Of a stretch of 7,524 nucleotides of DNA, positions 5,906 through 7,524 are shown in pieces. The translations under genes were made by a program, and so were the position numbers. Origin of the DNA: Acholeplasmatales bacterium (lineage in GTDB: Bacteria; Bacillota_I; Bacilli_A; Acholeplasmatales; Anaeroplasmataceae); contig JAFPIE010000074.1 of the NCBI GenBank assembly GCA_017388605.1, positions 1-7,524 on the forward strand. The letters run 5' to 3'. The first letter of the stretch is position 1. The number at the start of each line of letters is the position of its first letter. The notes below the pieces were generated by a model. The model searched no databases. It worked only from the letters and a program-made list of their open reading frames with translations, and was not told the origin of the DNA.

Positions 5906-6865
5906 TTATTGCATATATTTATTAATTTTCTTTTTATACAGTACTGTTGCAATAATTCCAACAACAAGCATAATAACCATAATGATAGCACTTATAATTA
6001 TTGCTGTAATTAATCCTTCTGGATAGGTTGCAATTTCACCATAAATATATGTTTTTCCACTTTCATATTTCAAGTCACTTGCAACTATATATGTTGTAAT
6101 CATTCCTAAAACAGGGAATAAGCCAACCAAAACACCCATAAAGTTTCTAGCACCACCTAGGGATTTGATTAATTCCTTAGCTCCGCCCTTTTCATATTGC
6201 TTTAATTTATATCCTCTTGTAGAACCTAAAACTGCAACTAAAACAAATAATGCTTCAAATAAGAATCCAAATAAGAAAATCATAAATGGGAAAATTCCAC
6301 TTAAGCTATCACTTGGTGATAATGCATAATTTCCTGTAGAAGTATGATATCCAAATAATTCTAGTCCACCAAAATATATAGGGAAATTTTTACCTTCTGC
6401 TGCCATTATTTCAGCACCAACACGGTGTACATTTACACCTGTAAATACTAGATATGGCATGAGTGCACAAACAAATGAAATTATGATAAACAACAAGTTC
6501 GATAAGCTCATTAAATCCCTTTTTCTTGATGCTTTAACTATTGTTTTAAATGCTTCATCATTCTTCATCAAATAATTATAGCGCTCTGATGGGGACATGC
6601 TCTTATATTTTTCATCATCCATATTTAATGGTTCATTAGCTATTTCCTTCTCTATAGGAGTATCCTTTTTTGTTTCTACTATAACTGGTTCTGGAACGAT
6701 TACTGGTGGGATATTATCTTCTTTTACCTCTTCAGTTTTTAAAGGAGTAGATTCAGGTTTAGTATCTTCTTCTGCCTTTTCTCTTATGGGTTGCTTAGCA
6801 CCACATTTATTACAAAATTTAGCTTCATCAACTAATTGATTTCCACATTCTATACAATATTTCAC
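5906..6865 (-). CDS. Zinc-ribbon membrane protein of unknown function
   Basis: A 319-residue protein. It starts with a zinc ribbon of the CX2C-X10-CX2C type (Cys4, Cys7, Cys18, Cys21), followed by an acidic, Pro/Glu/Lys-rich linker (about 27-90) and a short basic helical stretch (about 92-117, SPSERYNYL and KASRKRDL). Four predicted membrane helices follow at about 119-142, 190-214, 241-262 and 284-310. A loop of about 45 residues between the first two helices (GVNVHRVGAEIMAAEGKNF onward) is likely outside the cell if the zinc ribbon is inside. The C-terminus is basic (KKKINKYMQ). Such zinc-ribbon/multi-helix proteins are common in Bacillota and mostly uncharacterised. The start is GTG, with AGGAGG 8 nt upstream that contains the stop of gene 6; the two are co-transcribed and similar in plan. 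No catalytic motif is seen. Confidence 0.87.
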   Translation of the reverse strand: MKYCIECGNQLVDEAKFCNKCGAKQPIREKAEEDTKPESTPLKTEEVKEDNIPPVIVPEPVIVETKKDTPIEKEIANEPLNMDDEKYKSMSPSERYNYLMKNDEAFKTIVKASRKRDLMSLSNLLFIIISFVCALMPYLVFTGVNVHRVGAEIMAAEGKNFPIYFGGLELFGYHTSTGNYALSPSDSLSGIFPFMIFLFGFLFEALFVLVAVLGSTRGYKLKQYEKGGAKELIKSLGGARNFMGVLVGLFPVLGMITTYIVASDLKYESGKTYIYGEIATYPEGLITAIIISAIIMVIMLVVGIIATVLYKKKINKYMQ

Positions 6866-6872
6866 AGTTCAT

Positions 6873-6880
6873 CCCTCCTA
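6873..6880 (-). promoter_or_regulatory. Stop/SD overlap: TAGGAGGG joining gene 6 to gene 5
   Basis: The TAG stop of gene 6 starts TAGGAGGG, whose AGGAGG lies 8 nt before the GTG of gene 5. This supports the GTG as the true start despite an out-of-frame ATG lying between them, and it suggests coupled translation. Confidence 0.75.
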
Positions 6881-7524
6881 GCTTGCTGCTACACTTATTG
6901 AAATAAAGAATAATATAAATAATAATACTTGACAAATGGCTATTGTAACCAATGTAAATAAATTAAACTTCTTAGCCTTAATAGAGCTTATTAAGTATTT
7001 AACCGTCTCATAAATTGGTAAGGCCATAGCTCCCATACATATAAATATCATTACAATTCGAATAGCTACATGAATATAGAAGAATGCTCCAATAAACCAA
7101 TAAATAATAGATAAAATTAGAATTAGTCCAGTAAAGAATAAAGAATGCTTAATTAAAACAATATTTTCCTCATTTGTAATTACAGACTCATTATTCTTTA
7201 TTTCTTTTTCTTCTTTAATTTCTTCTTTCTTATTCTCATCTATTAAAGGAACTACTGCTTTTGTTTCTTCTATAGTTTTAGTCTCTTGAACTTCTTCAGG
7301 CGTCTTTGGCTCTTGAACCTTTTCCTCTTGTCTTTGACGTTCTAGTTCTTCTTGTCTTTGACGCTCTAGCTCTTCTTGCCTTTGACGCTCTAGCTCCTCT
7401 TGTCTTTGACGCTCTTGCTCTTCTTGTCTTTGGCGTTCTAGTTCCTTTAAGCGAGCTTCTTCCTTTTCTTTTTCAATTTCTTCTTCTAGTCTTTTTCTTT
7501 CTTCTTCTAAAGCTTTAAGACGAT
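6878..7524 (-). CDS. Membrane protein with charged octad-repeat helix, N-terminus outside the window
   Basis: The 5' end is cut by the window edge; 214 C-terminal residues are visible (frame set by the first full codon, CGT at 7522-7520). Visible residues 1-26 are a Glu/Lys/Arg helix, then five copies of an eight-residue unit ELERQRQE (27-66, one copy with Gln for Leu), then a Pro/Glu/Lys linker (about 68-120). Three predicted membrane helices follow: about 127-149, 151-171 and 187-211. The layout (charged linker, then a C-terminal membrane block) resembles the downstream zinc-ribbon gene, so the missing N-terminus may also hold a zinc ribbon; this is a guess. The octad does not fit a heptad coiled coil, so an extended single alpha-helix is possible. 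No enzyme motif is seen. Its TAG stop lies in the SD of gene 5, so both belong to unit A. Confidence 0.85.
   Translation of the reverse strand, partial: RLKALEEERKRLEEEIEKEKEEARLKELERQRQEEQERQRQEELERQRQEELERQRQEELERQRQEEKVQEPKTPEEVQETKTIEETKAVVPLIDENKKEEIKEEKEIKNNESVITNEENIVLIKHSLFFTGLILILSIIYWFIGAFFYIHVAIRIVMIFICMGAMALPIYETVKYLISSIKAKKFNLFTLVTIAICQVLLFILFFISISVAAS
7324..7443 (-). repeat. Five tandem 24-bp repeats inside gene 6
   Basis: Five consecutive 24-base units, each encoding an ELERQRQE octad on the minus strand, differ from each other mainly at third codon positions (CGC/CGT, AGA/AGG, GAA/GAG) and one CTA-to-CAA change. The pattern indicates duplication followed by selection to keep the protein sequence. 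Copy number could vary between strains by slippage. Confidence 0.85.

Noticed and set aside
6597..6839. Plus-strand open frame of 80 codons rich in Ser and Gly
   Set aside because: Antisense to the zinc ribbon and linker of gene 5; composition is the mirror of Glu/Lys/Pro codons.
6828..6872. Short minus-strand ATG frame (14 codons) between gene 6 and gene 5
   Set aside because: Its ATG directly follows the AGGAGG without normal spacing, and it is out of frame with gene 5; the GTG at 8 nt spacing preserves the zinc ribbon.
7306..7518. Plus-strand open frame with a hydrophobic repeat
   Set aside because: It is the reverse reading of the 24-bp ELERQRQE repeat, which fits a charged helix in the minus frame continuous with a membrane domain and a stop/SD junction.
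1..7524. CRISPR array, tRNA or rRNA genes, insertion sequences, phage genes
   Set aside because: No spaced direct repeats, cloverleaf sequences, transposase motifs or terminal repeats were seen; the only tandem repeat is coding.

Overview
This is an AT-rich window in which every gene I can support lies on the minus strand, so transcription runs from high to low coordinates. The standard genetic code is used, with TGG for Trp and TAG as the most frequent stop. AT-rich codon choice, strong AGGAGG ribosome binding sites, an Mbeg1-like (DUF2974) hydrolase and a clostridial-style HD-GYP protein point to a low-GC Bacillota (Firmicutes), perhaps a gut Erysipelotrichia or Clostridia member. The genus cannot be fixed from the sequence alone.

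There are three transcription units in reading order. Unit A (7524 to 5872) is the C-terminal part of a membrane protein with a charged octad-repeat helix (gene 6, cut by the window edge). It is followed with stop/SD overlap by a zinc-ribbon membrane protein (gene 5) and closed by an intrinsic terminator. Unit B (about 5821 to 3970) is a single cytosolic HD-GYP phosphohydrolase (gene 4) with its own promoter and a terminator hairpin that contains its stop codon. Unit C (from about 3944 past the start of the window) begins with an extended -10 promoter overlapped by a perfect inverted repeat. It reads an unrecognised 228-residue protein (gene 3), then an 817-residue fusion of an Mbeg1-like serine hydrolase with a D-Ala-D-Ala-ligase-like ATP-grasp domain (gene 2), then a Ca2+-type P-type ATPase (gene 1, only the first 242 residues present).

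The most unusual object is the gene 2 fusion. An amide/ester-hydrolase fold and an amide-forming ligase fold sit in one chain, and the ligase half has lost several residues that bind D-alanine in true Ddl enzymes while keeping the ATP/Mg framework. Its tight coupling to an uncharacterised protein and a cation pump, under one apparently repressed promoter, makes unit C the best candidate here for an undescribed system. Its substrate and purpose cannot be read from the sequence. The three overlapping or near-overlapping gene junctions all use the same device, a TAG stop embedded in the next gene's SD (TAGGAG).
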